Assembly: GCA_946549035.1 (NCBI GenBank)
Contig: CAMNQH010000026.1
Coordinates: forward strand, 1-44,932
Direction of reading: 5' to 3'
Length of the DNA: 44,932 bases
Origin: an uncultured Lachnospiraceae bacterium
GTDB taxonomy: Bacteria > Bacillota > Clostridia > Lachnospirales > Lachnospiraceae
A program made the translations under genes and the position numbers. Shown here piece after piece: positions 25,913 to 34,357 of this stretch. Numbering within the stretch: position 1 is the stretch's first letter; every line of letters begins with the position of its first letter. The notes under the pieces were generated by a model. The model made no database searches, was not told where the DNA came from, and saw nothing but the letters and a program-made list of their open reading frames with translations.

Positions 25913-26917
25913 TTAAGATACGATTACGGTGAGACGTACCTTTGTACCATCCTCGCTTACATAAATATACGCCTTTCCCGGGCTCTCTCCCCGGATTCTC
26001 CCCCTTTCGTCCACGGTTGCAACACTGGAATTAGAGGTTGTGTATACGGGCGTGTTCCCGGAGGATACCGTTGGCTTTAGTAAATACACCTCCCCGGAAG
26101 ACAAAGCCAGCTGCTTTTCTTTCAAACGAATCTGGGGCTTTTTTACATGTACTTGACATGTCTTGCTTACTCCGTCTATGGTAACCGTAATTACCGCAGT
26201 TCCGTTCTTCACAGCCGTCACCCTTCCGTTTTCATCCACCAGAGCGACGCTTTTCTTATTGGTTTTCCACTTGGGCTTGCTTTTGGAAGTAGAAGAAACC
26301 GAAAGCTTTACCATTCCCTTCCGGTAAAGAGAAACAGAGGTTCTGTTGAGACTGACCTTAGGCTTTTTTACCGTAACGGTACAGCTTACAGAGGTCTTAT
26401 CCGCCGTGGCCGTAATCACAGTGGTCCCCGGCTTCTTGGCCAGCACCCTGCCGGAGGCGTCCACAGTGGCCACGCTGCGTTTACTGGATTTAAATACCAC
26501 CGGATGACCCGTTGATACTTTCGCCGTCAAACGGGCGCTGTATCCGTTTTCCAAAGATAAGCTTTTGTGATTCAACGAAATCCTTGTCTTTTCCACGGTA
26601 ATATTACAGCTTGCCTCCCCGTCTTTGATTTTCGCGGTTATTTTCGCAGTTCCAGCCTTCTTGGCCGTAATACGTCCATAAGTATTGACCGATGCAACCT
26701 TTGAATCGCTGGAAGAAAAGCTCGGCTTCTTTCCATTGGAAGTAAACGCATATAACTGAAACTCATCCCCGATTTTTAAAGTCTTACTGTAATCTCCCAG
26801 GATTACAAACTGATACCCAAAAGCCGCGTGTACTGGAGTATGATTAGAAATAAAAAGCATGGATGCCATGCAGAGGACAGCGGCTGCCGCCCAAAAGAAT
26901 TTTCTGATATGTGACAT
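25913..26917 (-). CDS. Secreted protein with four BIG2 (Ig-like) domains
   Basis: The 334-residue product has a signal peptide (about 1-31, ending PVHAA) and then four tandem bacterial Ig-like group 2 domains. Each has the hallmark pattern of a varied strand followed by SVATVDASGRVLAKKPGTTVITA (also VASVNTYGRITAKKAGTAKITA, VALVDENGRVTAVKNGTAVITV and VATVDERGRIRGESPGKAYIYV). Such domains are adhesive or structural spacers in surface proteins. No anchor motif or catalytic domain is present. The ATG at 26915-26917 follows GGGGG; the frame is open upstream to 26962. Its role is unknown beyond extracellular location. Confidence 0.85.
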   Translation of the reverse strand: MSHIRKFFWAAAAVLCMASMLFISNHTPVHAAFGYQFVILGDYSKTLKIGDEFQLYAFTSNGKKPSFSSSDSKVASVNTYGRITAKKAGTAKITAKIKDGEASCNITVEKTRISLNHKSLSLENGYSARLTAKVSTGHPVVFKSSKRSVATVDASGRVLAKKPGTTVITATADKTSVSCTVTVKKPKVSLNRTSVSLYRKGMVKLSVSSTSKSKPKWKTNKKSVALVDENGRVTAVKNGTAVITVTIDGVSKTCQVHVKKPQIRLKEKQLALSSGEVYLLKPTVSSGNTPVYTTSNSSVATVDERGRIRGESPGKAYIYVSEDGTKVRLTVIVS

Positions 26918-27000
26918 AGAATTCCCCCATATGAAATGGTGAAACATGCCGCAGCAGATCATGATATAGAAGCCACGCAGACTGCCTGCACGGCTCCTTT

Positions 27001-27030
27001 AACATAACATGAACCACTCTTTTTTGTAAA
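27001..27030 (-). promoter_or_regulatory. Promoter of the BIG2-domain gene
   Basis: On the minus strand TTTACA (27025-27030) and TATGTT (27001-27006) are 18 bases apart, about 85 bases before the gene start and just after the end of recQ. Confidence 0.55.
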
Positions 27031-27050
27031 GGGAACAAAACATAAAATCT

Positions 27051-28928
27051 TTATAAACTTTCCCTCTCTCCAAAATAATATTTTTCTTTTCTGCCTCCGG
27101 CATACGCCTTCACTGCCTCTTGAAACCGAAGGCCGTATTTTTCATACTTATGCTCCCCCACTCCGGTAACGCCAAGCATCTCCTCCCGGGAAAAGGGCAG
27201 CTTCACGCACATATCCACCAAGGTTTTATCAGAAAAAATAATATAAGGGGGTACGCCCTCCTCCTTGGCCAGGGCAAACCGCACCTTGCGCAGCTCGTCA
27301 AACAGATCCAGTCCCTTGCTGTTTAGCACCTCTGATCTTCTGTTTTTAGACTTGGATTTTGCAGCCCTTGTCTCCTGGGGCGCAGCCTTGGGCACTCGAA
27401 GGATCACAGGCAGTTCTCCCCTATGTACCTCCCGGGCCTTTTCGTTTAATCGCAACAGAGCATATTTGTCCCTAGTGGCGGATAAAATTTCTTCTATCAT
27501 CATATATTGAATAATTTCCTTCACCCTGGCTTCTGTCAGCTCCTTCAAGACGCCGTAGCTGTCTAACTGCTGCACCTGATATTCCCGCAGCTTCGCCGTG
27601 TCGCCGCCGGATAAAATCCCCGCAATCACGTTGATTCCATAACGCTGACGGCATTCCCGGATACAATCGATTACACAAGACGCCTCCCGGGATACGTCTA
27701 ATTCTTCAAACTCCTTCTGGCAGTTGGAGCAATGGCCGCAGACGCCTGTTTTTCCCTCTCCGAAATACCGGAGAATATATTCCCGCAGGCACCCGGCGGT
27801 CAGACAATAATAATTCATAGCCCCAAGTCTTCGTTCGTCCTGCTCCTTTATGGCTTCCAGCTCTCCTGGGCCGTACTCTGGATTTTGCTCCTTGTTTTCA
27901 ATGAGAAAACGGTTAATCACAACGTCCTGAGGGGAATAAAGCAATACGCACAAAGAAGGTTCCCCGTCCCGCCCGGCTCTTCCGGCTTCCTGATAATAAT
28001 TCTCCATGCTCTGAGGCATATTATAATGAACGACGTAACGGACGTTGGACTTGTCAATACCCATCCCGAAAGCATTGGTAGAAACCATCACAGGCCTTCT
28101 GTCATAGATAAACTCCTCTTGATTCTCTTTGCGTTCCTCATTGGAAAGTCCTGCATGATATTTGGCCGCAGGCACGGACGCCCTCTTTAACAGTTCATAC
28201 ACCTTTTCCACATTTTTCCGGGTAGCGCAATAAATAATCCCACTTTCGCCGGAATGCTTTTCCACAAAATCCATCAAATAATTATCCTTGCTTTTGGGCT
28301 TCTCCACTGCAAAAAAGAGATTTTTCCGGTCAAAGCCCGTAACCAGTACCTGGGGATTGGAAAGTCCCAGCACACACAAAATATCTTCCTTTACCAGAGC
28401 CGTCGCCGTGGCCGTAAATGCGCTGACAACCGGACGATGTGGAAGCCGCCGGATAAACTGGACGATTTTTAAATAGCTGGGACGAAAATCCTGTCCCCAT
28501 TGAGAAATGCAATGAGCCTCGTCCACCGTAACCATAGAGATTTCTACCTGCCTTGCAAAATTCAAAAATCCTTCTGTTTCCAAACGCTCCGGCGCCACAT
28601 AAATAATTTTATACTGGCCCTGCCGGGCCAGCTTTAAGGCTTTCCAAATCTGATTCTCCGTCAGGGAGCTATTGATATAGGCCGCATGGATACCTGCCTG
28701 ATTCAAGGCGTATACTTGATCCTTCATCAGAGAAATCAAAGGGGACACCACCAGAGTAATACCTGAAAACAAAAGGGCCGGAACCTGATAGCAGATGGAT
28801 TTTCCCGCCCCGGTAGGCATAATGCCCAGCACATCCCTCCCTGAGAGAATACCGTCAATCAAAAGCTTTTGTCCCTCCCGAAACGAATCATATCCAAAGT
28901 ATTTTTTCAAAACCTCCCCTGGATTCAT
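27051..28928 (-). CDS. recQ: ATP-dependent DNA helicase RecQ
   Basis: RecQ unwinds DNA 3'-5' in recombination and replication repair. The 625-residue protein has motif 0 (FGYDSFREGQ), Walker A MPTGAGKS (37-44), DEAH with the aromatic-rich loop (VDEAHCISQWGQDFRPSY), motif VI (QEAGRAGRDGEPS) and a zinc-binding cysteine set (CLREY ... CGHCSNC). A winged helix follows, and an HRDC domain closes the C-terminus (ALAKEEGVPPYIIFSDKTLVDM). All parts are intact. Its ATG overlaps the stop of the upstream MATE gene as ATGA, with GGAGG five bases before. Confidence 0.97.
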   Translation of the reverse strand: MNPGEVLKKYFGYDSFREGQKLLIDGILSGRDVLGIMPTGAGKSICYQVPALLFSGITLVVSPLISLMKDQVYALNQAGIHAAYINSSLTENQIWKALKLARQGQYKIIYVAPERLETEGFLNFARQVEISMVTVDEAHCISQWGQDFRPSYLKIVQFIRRLPHRPVVSAFTATATALVKEDILCVLGLSNPQVLVTGFDRKNLFFAVEKPKSKDNYLMDFVEKHSGESGIIYCATRKNVEKVYELLKRASVPAAKYHAGLSNEERKENQEEFIYDRRPVMVSTNAFGMGIDKSNVRYVVHYNMPQSMENYYQEAGRAGRDGEPSLCVLLYSPQDVVINRFLIENKEQNPEYGPGELEAIKEQDERRLGAMNYYCLTAGCLREYILRYFGEGKTGVCGHCSNCQKEFEELDVSREASCVIDCIRECRQRYGINVIAGILSGGDTAKLREYQVQQLDSYGVLKELTEARVKEIIQYMMIEEILSATRDKYALLRLNEKAREVHRGELPVILRVPKAAPQETRAAKSKSKNRRSEVLNSKGLDLFDELRKVRFALAKEEGVPPYIIFSDKTLVDMCVKLPFSREEMLGVTGVGEHKYEKYGLRFQEAVKAYAGGRKEKYYFGERESL

Positions 28929-30271
28929 AGTACCTCCTTTTTTCCTGTATGCTTCTCTCGTCTAATTAAAAACAATCCCGCCGCGTCCGCCAAAAACCAT
29001 CCAATAGGCACGGCGGCCCAAATTCCCGTAACCCCAATCCCTGGCAGGGCAGAAAGGGCGTAAGCCAACGCCACTCTAGTTCCCAGGGAAATCACGGTAA
29101 GCACCACCGAAACTCCCGGCCGTTTCACAGCCCTAAAATAACCGTAAAGTAAAAATAGAAATCCAATCAGGCAGTAGCATGCACCCTCGATTCTAAGATA
29201 AGAAGTCCCCACTGCCAACACCTCCGCCTCCCCAGGCTTTACAAACAAAAGCAGCAGCTCCCGGGCAAACAGGCAAACCCCGGCGGAAATGATCAGGCAA
29301 AACACCAGAGTACACATACCAGCTCTTAAAATTCCCCGGCGGATCCGTTCCTTTTTCCCGGCCCCGTAATTTTGAGCCACAAAGGTGGAAAATGCATTTC
29401 CAAAATCCTGCACCGGCATATAGGCGAAGGAATCAATCTTCACAGCCGCTGCAAAAGCCGCCATCACAACGGCTCCAAAGCTGTTTACCAATCCCTGAAC
29501 GAGTAAGATTCCAAAATTCATCACCGACTGCTGCACACTGGTGAGAAAAGACAGATGCATCAGCTCCTTCATCACGCCCGAATCCCACTTCATGTCTTTT
29601 CTGCCAATTCGAAGCCAGGGACACTTCCACAAAGTATACACAAACATTCCCACCCCGGAAATGGCCTGGGAAATCACCGTGGCAACGGCCGCTCCTTCAA
29701 TCCCCCATTCAAACTTCAGCACAAACAGAAGATCCAGCAAAATATTGCTTACAGAAGAAACGGCCAAAAACACCAGCGCTGCCAGGGAGTTTCCCAATGC
29801 CCGCTGTATAGAGGCAGCGTAATTATATAAAAAGATAACTCCAATGCCCCAAAAAATTATGGTAAGATAGCTTCCCATCATGGGCAGAATCTCCTTTGGC
29901 ACCTGCAGAAATACTAAAATTGCATCCAGTCCGAGAAAAACAGACAGATTTAACATCACCGTCAGTCCGCCAATCAACAAAAAAGAAAGAAAAATCCCCT
30001 GCTTCATGCGGGAGAGATCTCCTTTTCCCCAATAAACGGAAATCAAGACGCCGCTTCCCATACAGAGTCCTAAAAGAATGGAATTTAAAAATGTCATTAA
30101 GGTATAGGCGGAGCCTGCCGCCGCTAAGGCGTCCCGTCCCACAAAACGCCCTACAATCAAGGTATCCGTAATATTATACGTCTGTTGGAGAAGGTTCCCC
30201 AATATCATGGGCAGGGCGAACAGCAGCAGCGTCCGGGTAATCCTGCCCTTAGTCAAGTCCATTTGTTTCAT
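28925..30271 (-). CDS. MATE-family efflux transporter (second of pair)
   Basis: The 448-residue protein has the 12-segment MATE plan. The N-terminal signature is LLLFALPMILGNLLQQTYNITDTLIVGRFVG, and the equivalent of the second half starts near residue 235 (HLSFLTSVQQSVMNFGILLVQGLVNSFG) with the conserved FVAQNYGAGKKERIRRG. MATE proteins expel cationic drugs or metabolites using an ion gradient. An AGAGG site lies seven bases before the ATG. It overlaps the preceding MATE gene by 23 bases and recQ by four. Confidence 0.92.
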   Translation of the reverse strand: MKQMDLTKGRITRTLLLFALPMILGNLLQQTYNITDTLIVGRFVGRDALAAAGSAYTLMTFLNSILLGLCMGSGVLISVYWGKGDLSRMKQGIFLSFLLIGGLTVMLNLSVFLGLDAILVFLQVPKEILPMMGSYLTIIFWGIGVIFLYNYAASIQRALGNSLAALVFLAVSSVSNILLDLLFVLKFEWGIEGAAVATVISQAISGVGMFVYTLWKCPWLRIGRKDMKWDSGVMKELMHLSFLTSVQQSVMNFGILLVQGLVNSFGAVVMAAFAAAVKIDSFAYMPVQDFGNAFSTFVAQNYGAGKKERIRRGILRAGMCTLVFCLIISAGVCLFARELLLLFVKPGEAEVLAVGTSYLRIEGACYCLIGFLFLLYGYFRAVKRPGVSVVLTVISLGTRVALAYALSALPGIGVTGIWAAVPIGWFLADAAGLFLIRREKHTGKKEVL

Positions 30272-31622
30272 TTGTATTCCTCTCTGCAGGCAGCTTTCGG
30301 TATACCGTCAGCCACATGGTCAAAAAGCTGGCCAACCCTCCGATGGCATTGGAGACAGGCTCCGCTAAAAATACGCCCTTTACCCCAAATCCCAGCCTAG
30401 GCAGCGCCAACGTCAGGGGCACCACAATGATCGCCTTCCGCAGCAGGGAAAAGAAAATGGCCCGTTTGGCGTACCCCAGAGACTGAAATACCGACTGCCC
30501 GGCAAACTGAAACGCCATAAAGAAAAATCCAAAAAAGTAAATATTCAGGGCCTCCGGTCCAATTTTTTGCATGGAAGAGTCATTGGAGAATACGGAAATC
30601 AGAAAACGGGGGCACGACATCACCACCGCCCAGGCTATGACGGTATAGGCAATGCCCACGAATGCGGAAAATCGGATACCGGCTTTCACTCTTCCATATG
30701 CTTTTGCACCGTAATTATATCCCAACACCGGCTGAGCCCCGCTGGCAATCCCTCCCACCGGAAGAGATAGAACTTCCCGCACAGAATTTAAGACGGTCAT
30801 AACGCCCACATAAAGATCTCCGCCATATAATTGGAGCGTATTGTTACAAACTACCTGAACCAGACAGTTTGTTCCCTGCATAATAAATCCTGCCGCTCCC
30901 AGTCCCATAATATCCTTTGTCAAAGACCAGCGAATGCTTAAATACTTCCTACGAATCACCAAAAGCGCCTTTTTCCCAGTAAGAAACCGAAGCACCCAAA
31001 TCATAGATGCGAACTGGCTGATGACCGTAGCCAAGGCCGCCCCGCCGACTCCCATATCCATCACAAAAAGAAAGACCGGGTCTAAAATCAGATTTAAGAC
31101 TGCCCCCAATACTGTGGTCATCATTCCTACCCGTGGAAATCCCTGGGCATTGATAAATCCGTTCAATCCTGTGGAAAGCATGGAAAACGCTGTGCCGAAC
31201 AAATAGATACTCAGATACTGGTCCGCGTATACATAAGATGCATCACTGGCCCCGAACAGATATAGAATCGGACGCCGCAATACATAGCAAAATAGAAAAA
31301 TGATTATCGAACTTCCAAGGAGCAGAGAACATACATTGCCAAGAATCTGCTCCGCCTTTTTATCCTCTCCGGCTCCCCGGGCAATGGAAAACAAGGGAGC
31401 CCCTCCGGTCCCGAATAAGTTCGTAAAGGCCACGACCAGAATAATGACCGGAAAGGAAAGGCCTACGCCGGTGAGGGCTACGTTGTTCGCTCCCGGCAGA
31501 TGGCCAATGTAAATCCGGTCCACCACATTGTATAAAAGCTGAACCAATTGTGCCAACGTCAGGGGAATGGCCTGGGAGACAATGCTCCGAGAGACCTTCC
31601 CCCTGGAAAAATCATTTGCCAT
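30249..31622 (-). CDS. MATE-family efflux transporter (first of pair)
   Basis: The product, about 457 residues, is of the VmrA/DinF-like MATE type. It starts MANDFSRGKVSRSIVSQAIP, with IPLTLAQLVQLLYNVVDRIYIGHLPG, then SIARGAGEDKKAEQILGN, and in the second half SGAQPVLGYNYGAKAYGRVK. The substrate is unknown. I use the ATG 31620-31622, preceded by GGGGAG, rather than the one at 31643, which touches the serS stop. It follows serS by 20 bases, giving an unusual serS-MATE-MATE-recQ order. The two MATE proteins are clearly different subtypes, not a recent duplication. Confidence 0.92.
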   Translation of the reverse strand: MANDFSRGKVSRSIVSQAIPLTLAQLVQLLYNVVDRIYIGHLPGANNVALTGVGLSFPVIILVVAFTNLFGTGGAPLFSIARGAGEDKKAEQILGNVCSLLLGSSIIIFLFCYVLRRPILYLFGASDASYVYADQYLSIYLFGTAFSMLSTGLNGFINAQGFPRVGMMTTVLGAVLNLILDPVFLFVMDMGVGGAALATVISQFASMIWVLRFLTGKKALLVIRRKYLSIRWSLTKDIMGLGAAGFIMQGTNCLVQVVCNNTLQLYGGDLYVGVMTVLNSVREVLSLPVGGIASGAQPVLGYNYGAKAYGRVKAGIRFSAFVGIAYTVIAWAVVMSCPRFLISVFSNDSSMQKIGPEALNIYFFGFFFMAFQFAGQSVFQSLGYAKRAIFFSLLRKAIIVVPLTLALPRLGFGVKGVFLAEPVSNAIGGLASFLTMWLTVYRKLPAERNTNETNGLD

Positions 31623-31642
31623 AGGACTCCCCTTCTTTTGCA

Positions 31643-32926
31643 TTATTTTTGAACTATTTTTTCTTGTCCTCCCATATACGGCTGCAATGCCTTAGGAATG
31701 CTTACGCTTCCGTCTTCCTTAAGGTTATTCTCAAGAAATGCAATCAGCATTCGAGGCGGAGCTACCACGGTATTGTTTAACGTATGGGCAAAATATTTTC
31801 CACTCTTTCCGGTTACCCGGATCTTTAAACGACGTGCCTGAGCGTCCCCTAAGTTGGAGCAGCTTCCCACCTCGAAATATTTCTGCTGCCGGGGCGACCA
31901 TGCCTCCACATCGATAGATTTCACCTTCAAATCCGCCAAATCCCCGGAACAACACTCTAAGGTACGCACCGGAATATCCAGAGAGCGGAACAAATCTACC
32001 GTATTCTGCCACAGTTTTTCAAACCACATGGGAGACTCTTCGGGGTTACACACCACAATCATCTCCTGCTTCTCAAATTGATGAATCCGGTATACGCCTC
32101 GCTCCTCAATGCCATGAGCTCCTTTTTCCTTCCGGAAGCAGGGAGAATAGCTGGTAAGAGTCTGAGGAAGCTGTTCTTCTTTCAATATAGTATCAATAAA
32201 TTTGCCGATCATAGAATGCTCGCTGGTGCCGATTAAATAGAGATCTTCTCCTTCAATCTTGTACATCATGGCGTCCATCTCTGCAAAGCTCATCACGCCT
32301 GTCACTACATCGCTGCGAATCATAAAAGGCGGTACGCAATAGGTAAAGCCTCTTTCAATCATGAAATCCCGGGCATAGGAAATTACTGCGGAATGGAGCC
32401 TTGCAATGTCTCCCATCAAATAATAGAAGCCGTTGCCCGCCACTTTCCTGGCGCTGTCCAAATCCAATCCCTGAAAGCTTTCCATAATCTGGGCGTGATA
32501 GGGAATCTCAAAATCCGGCGCCACAGGCTCCCCGTAACGCTTCACCTCTACATTTTCACTGTCGTCTTTTCCAATAGGAACCGAAGGATCGATGATATTG
32601 GGAATTACCATCATAATGTTTTTAACCTTCTCCTGTAACTCGGCCTCCTGCTCTTCTAACTGGGCCAGCCGCTGTGCGTCCTTGGCCACTTGTTCTTTTA
32701 AGCGTTCCGCCTCTTCCTTCTTTCCCTGGCCCATCAGCGCGCCAATCTCTTTGGATATCTTCTTTCGGTTCCCCCTAAGGGCGTCCGCCTCCTGCTGAGC
32801 GGCTCTGGCCTTTGCATCCAATTCTATCACTTCATCTACCAGAGGCAGCTTGCTGTCCTGGAATTTATTCCGGATATTTTGTTTCACTATCTCCGGATTC
32901 TCTCGTAAAAATTTCAAATCTATCAT
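31643..32926 (-). CDS. serS: Serine--tRNA ligase
   Basis: SerRS charges tRNA-Ser. The 427-residue protein has the N-terminal start MIDLKFLRENPEIVKQNIRN, the long antiparallel coiled coil that grips the tRNA variable arm (about 30-100), and the class II core. Motif 2 is CFRKEKGAHGIEERGVYRIHQFEKQE and motif 3 is NNTVVAPPRMLIAFLE, preceded by the serine-binding TSEHSMIGKF. It has normal family length. The ATG 32924-32926 follows GGAGG at eight bases; the upstream open frame is leader. I see no T-box motif. Confidence 0.97.
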   Translation of the reverse strand: MIDLKFLRENPEIVKQNIRNKFQDSKLPLVDEVIELDAKARAAQQEADALRGNRKKISKEIGALMGQGKKEEAERLKEQVAKDAQRLAQLEEQEAELQEKVKNIMMVIPNIIDPSVPIGKDDSENVEVKRYGEPVAPDFEIPYHAQIMESFQGLDLDSARKVAGNGFYYLMGDIARLHSAVISYARDFMIERGFTYCVPPFMIRSDVVTGVMSFAEMDAMMYKIEGEDLYLIGTSEHSMIGKFIDTILKEEQLPQTLTSYSPCFRKEKGAHGIEERGVYRIHQFEKQEMIVVCNPEESPMWFEKLWQNTVDLFRSLDIPVRTLECCSGDLADLKVKSIDVEAWSPRQQKYFEVGSCSNLGDAQARRLKIRVTGKSGKYFAHTLNNTVVAPPRMLIAFLENNLKEDGSVSIPKALQPYMGGQEKIVQK

Positions 32927-33002
32927 GTTCCATTCCTCCTGTATGCCCACCATTCTACCGCTTTTTCCAATATCTTGCAAGTAAAACTTATACAACAATT
33001 CA

Positions 33003-33063
33003 GCCATTGCCGTATTACGTCCCATCACGCATACGTGAAAAGGGGCATAACCCTGGCAATGGC
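33003..33063 (-). promoter_or_regulatory. Three-way-junction-like leader element upstream of serS
   Basis: A perfect nine-base closing stem, GCCATTGCC (33003-33011) with GGCAATGGC (33055-33063), encloses two small hairpins. These are TCACG-cata-CGTGA (33025-33038) and GGG/CCC around a five-base loop (33043-33053). It lies between the end of the ABC permease and serS. The fold is my own pairing; function is unknown. Confidence 0.45.
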
Positions 33064-33089
33064 CAAACTTGGATTCTTTTATTCTAATT

Positions 33090-34343
33090 TTATTCGTGAC
33101 GCAAAGCTTCGATGGGATTCAAATTTGCCGCCTTATAGGAGGGCAGCAGGCCGAATACAATTCCAATTATCATAGAAAAAACTACGGCTCCCACAGCCGC
33201 CGGCACACTGATCGCCACCAGCGTTCCGGTAAGCTTGGAAATTACTTCTGCAAGTATAATTCCTACAATTACTCCGATTAAGCCTCCCAAGCTGGTCAAT
33301 ACCGCGGCCTCCGTCAAAAACTGCCCCAGCACCTTGCTTTTTCTGGCTCCAATAGCCTTCTTTAAACCGATTTCCTGGGTACGTTCCGTCACAGACACCA
33401 GCATGATATTCATAACGCCGATACCGCCTACCAACAAAGAAATTCCTGCAATCCAAATCAGCATGGAATTAGTGGACTGGCTTAAATCCTGAATATCCTT
33501 GGCCTGTTTTAAAAGGTCAATGGCCTTATATTGTATGGTATCGTCGGAAACGCTTAAGTAGCTGTTTAAAATCTCTTCGCTCTGTTTACCAGCAGCCGTC
33601 ATATCTTCCGTCTTATTTACCGTGAGCACCAGCTTCTGGGGTTCGTCATACCCATACAGCGCAGGCCATACCGCGGAAGGAACATATACCTTTCCTCCGC
33701 CCCCTTGATTATACATCTGATAATCTTCCATACTGTTTATCACAGGCTCAAATTTGCTGGATTTCTCCACAATACCGATCACAACAAAGGGCTCCTGCTT
33801 AATCTCTATGGTCTTCCCCATAGGATCCTCCCCTGGAAACAGCGTCTCGGCAGACTCCTTATCCAGTATTGCCACTTTTCGGAATTGACTGTAATCCTTT
33901 TCGTCAAATCCCCGGCCGCTGCGGATTAAGTAATTACAAACATCAAAATACTCCCGGTCGACGCCATAGAGACTCCCTCCTGACATTCCGACACTTTGAT
34001 GGTATATCGTATTATACGTATTTCTTGACACAAACAACGTTGCTTCTTTTACAACGTCAATTTCCCTAATCTGTTCTAACACATCATTGGTAATAACAGG
34101 AACGCCGTCCGGAATACCGTTGTAGTCCATTTCATAAGCGCCTTCTCCCTGATGAAGCTGTACGGTTACACTGTTATCCCCTGCGCCGATAAGATTTTGT
34201 TTGATTTGCTCGTTGGTTCCTTTAATGGTAGACACAATAGCAATAATCGCGGCTATTCCGATAATAATACCCAGCATTGTAAGGAAAGAACGCATTTTAT
34301 GTGACCATATCCCCTGGAAGGATAGTCTGATATTTTCCAACAT
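33090..34343 (-). CDS. MacB/FtsX-type ABC transporter permease
   Basis: The 417-residue protein has the classic MacB layout: an N-terminal membrane segment (about 19-41, FLTMLGIIIGIAAIIAIVST) and a large extracellular MacB periplasmic-core-like domain. Three C-terminal segments follow (about 292-318, 345-368, 378-400), with the coupling stretch MLVSVTERTQEIGLKKAIGAR. Such permeases work as mechanotransmitters for peptide or drug export. A GGAGG site lies nine bases before the ATG. It is the last gene of the efflux operon, 14 bases after adaptor B. Confidence 0.92.
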   Translation of the reverse strand: MLENIRLSFQGIWSHKMRSFLTMLGIIIGIAAIIAIVSTIKGTNEQIKQNLIGAGDNSVTVQLHQGEGAYEMDYNGIPDGVPVITNDVLEQIREIDVVKEATLFVSRNTYNTIYHQSVGMSGGSLYGVDREYFDVCNYLIRSGRGFDEKDYSQFRKVAILDKESAETLFPGEDPMGKTIEIKQEPFVVIGIVEKSSKFEPVINSMEDYQMYNQGGGGKVYVPSAVWPALYGYDEPQKLVLTVNKTEDMTAAGKQSEEILNSYLSVSDDTIQYKAIDLLKQAKDIQDLSQSTNSMLIWIAGISLLVGGIGVMNIMLVSVTERTQEIGLKKAIGARKSKVLGQFLTEAAVLTSLGGLIGVIVGIILAEVISKLTGTLVAISVPAAVGAVVFSMIIGIVFGLLPSYKAANLNPIEALRHE

Positions 34344-34357
34344 GATTCTTTCCCTCC

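Noticed and set aside
32927..33089. T-box riboswitch before serS
   Set aside because: The conserved T-box sequence pairing with uncharged tRNA ends is absent on the minus strand; the region folds differently.
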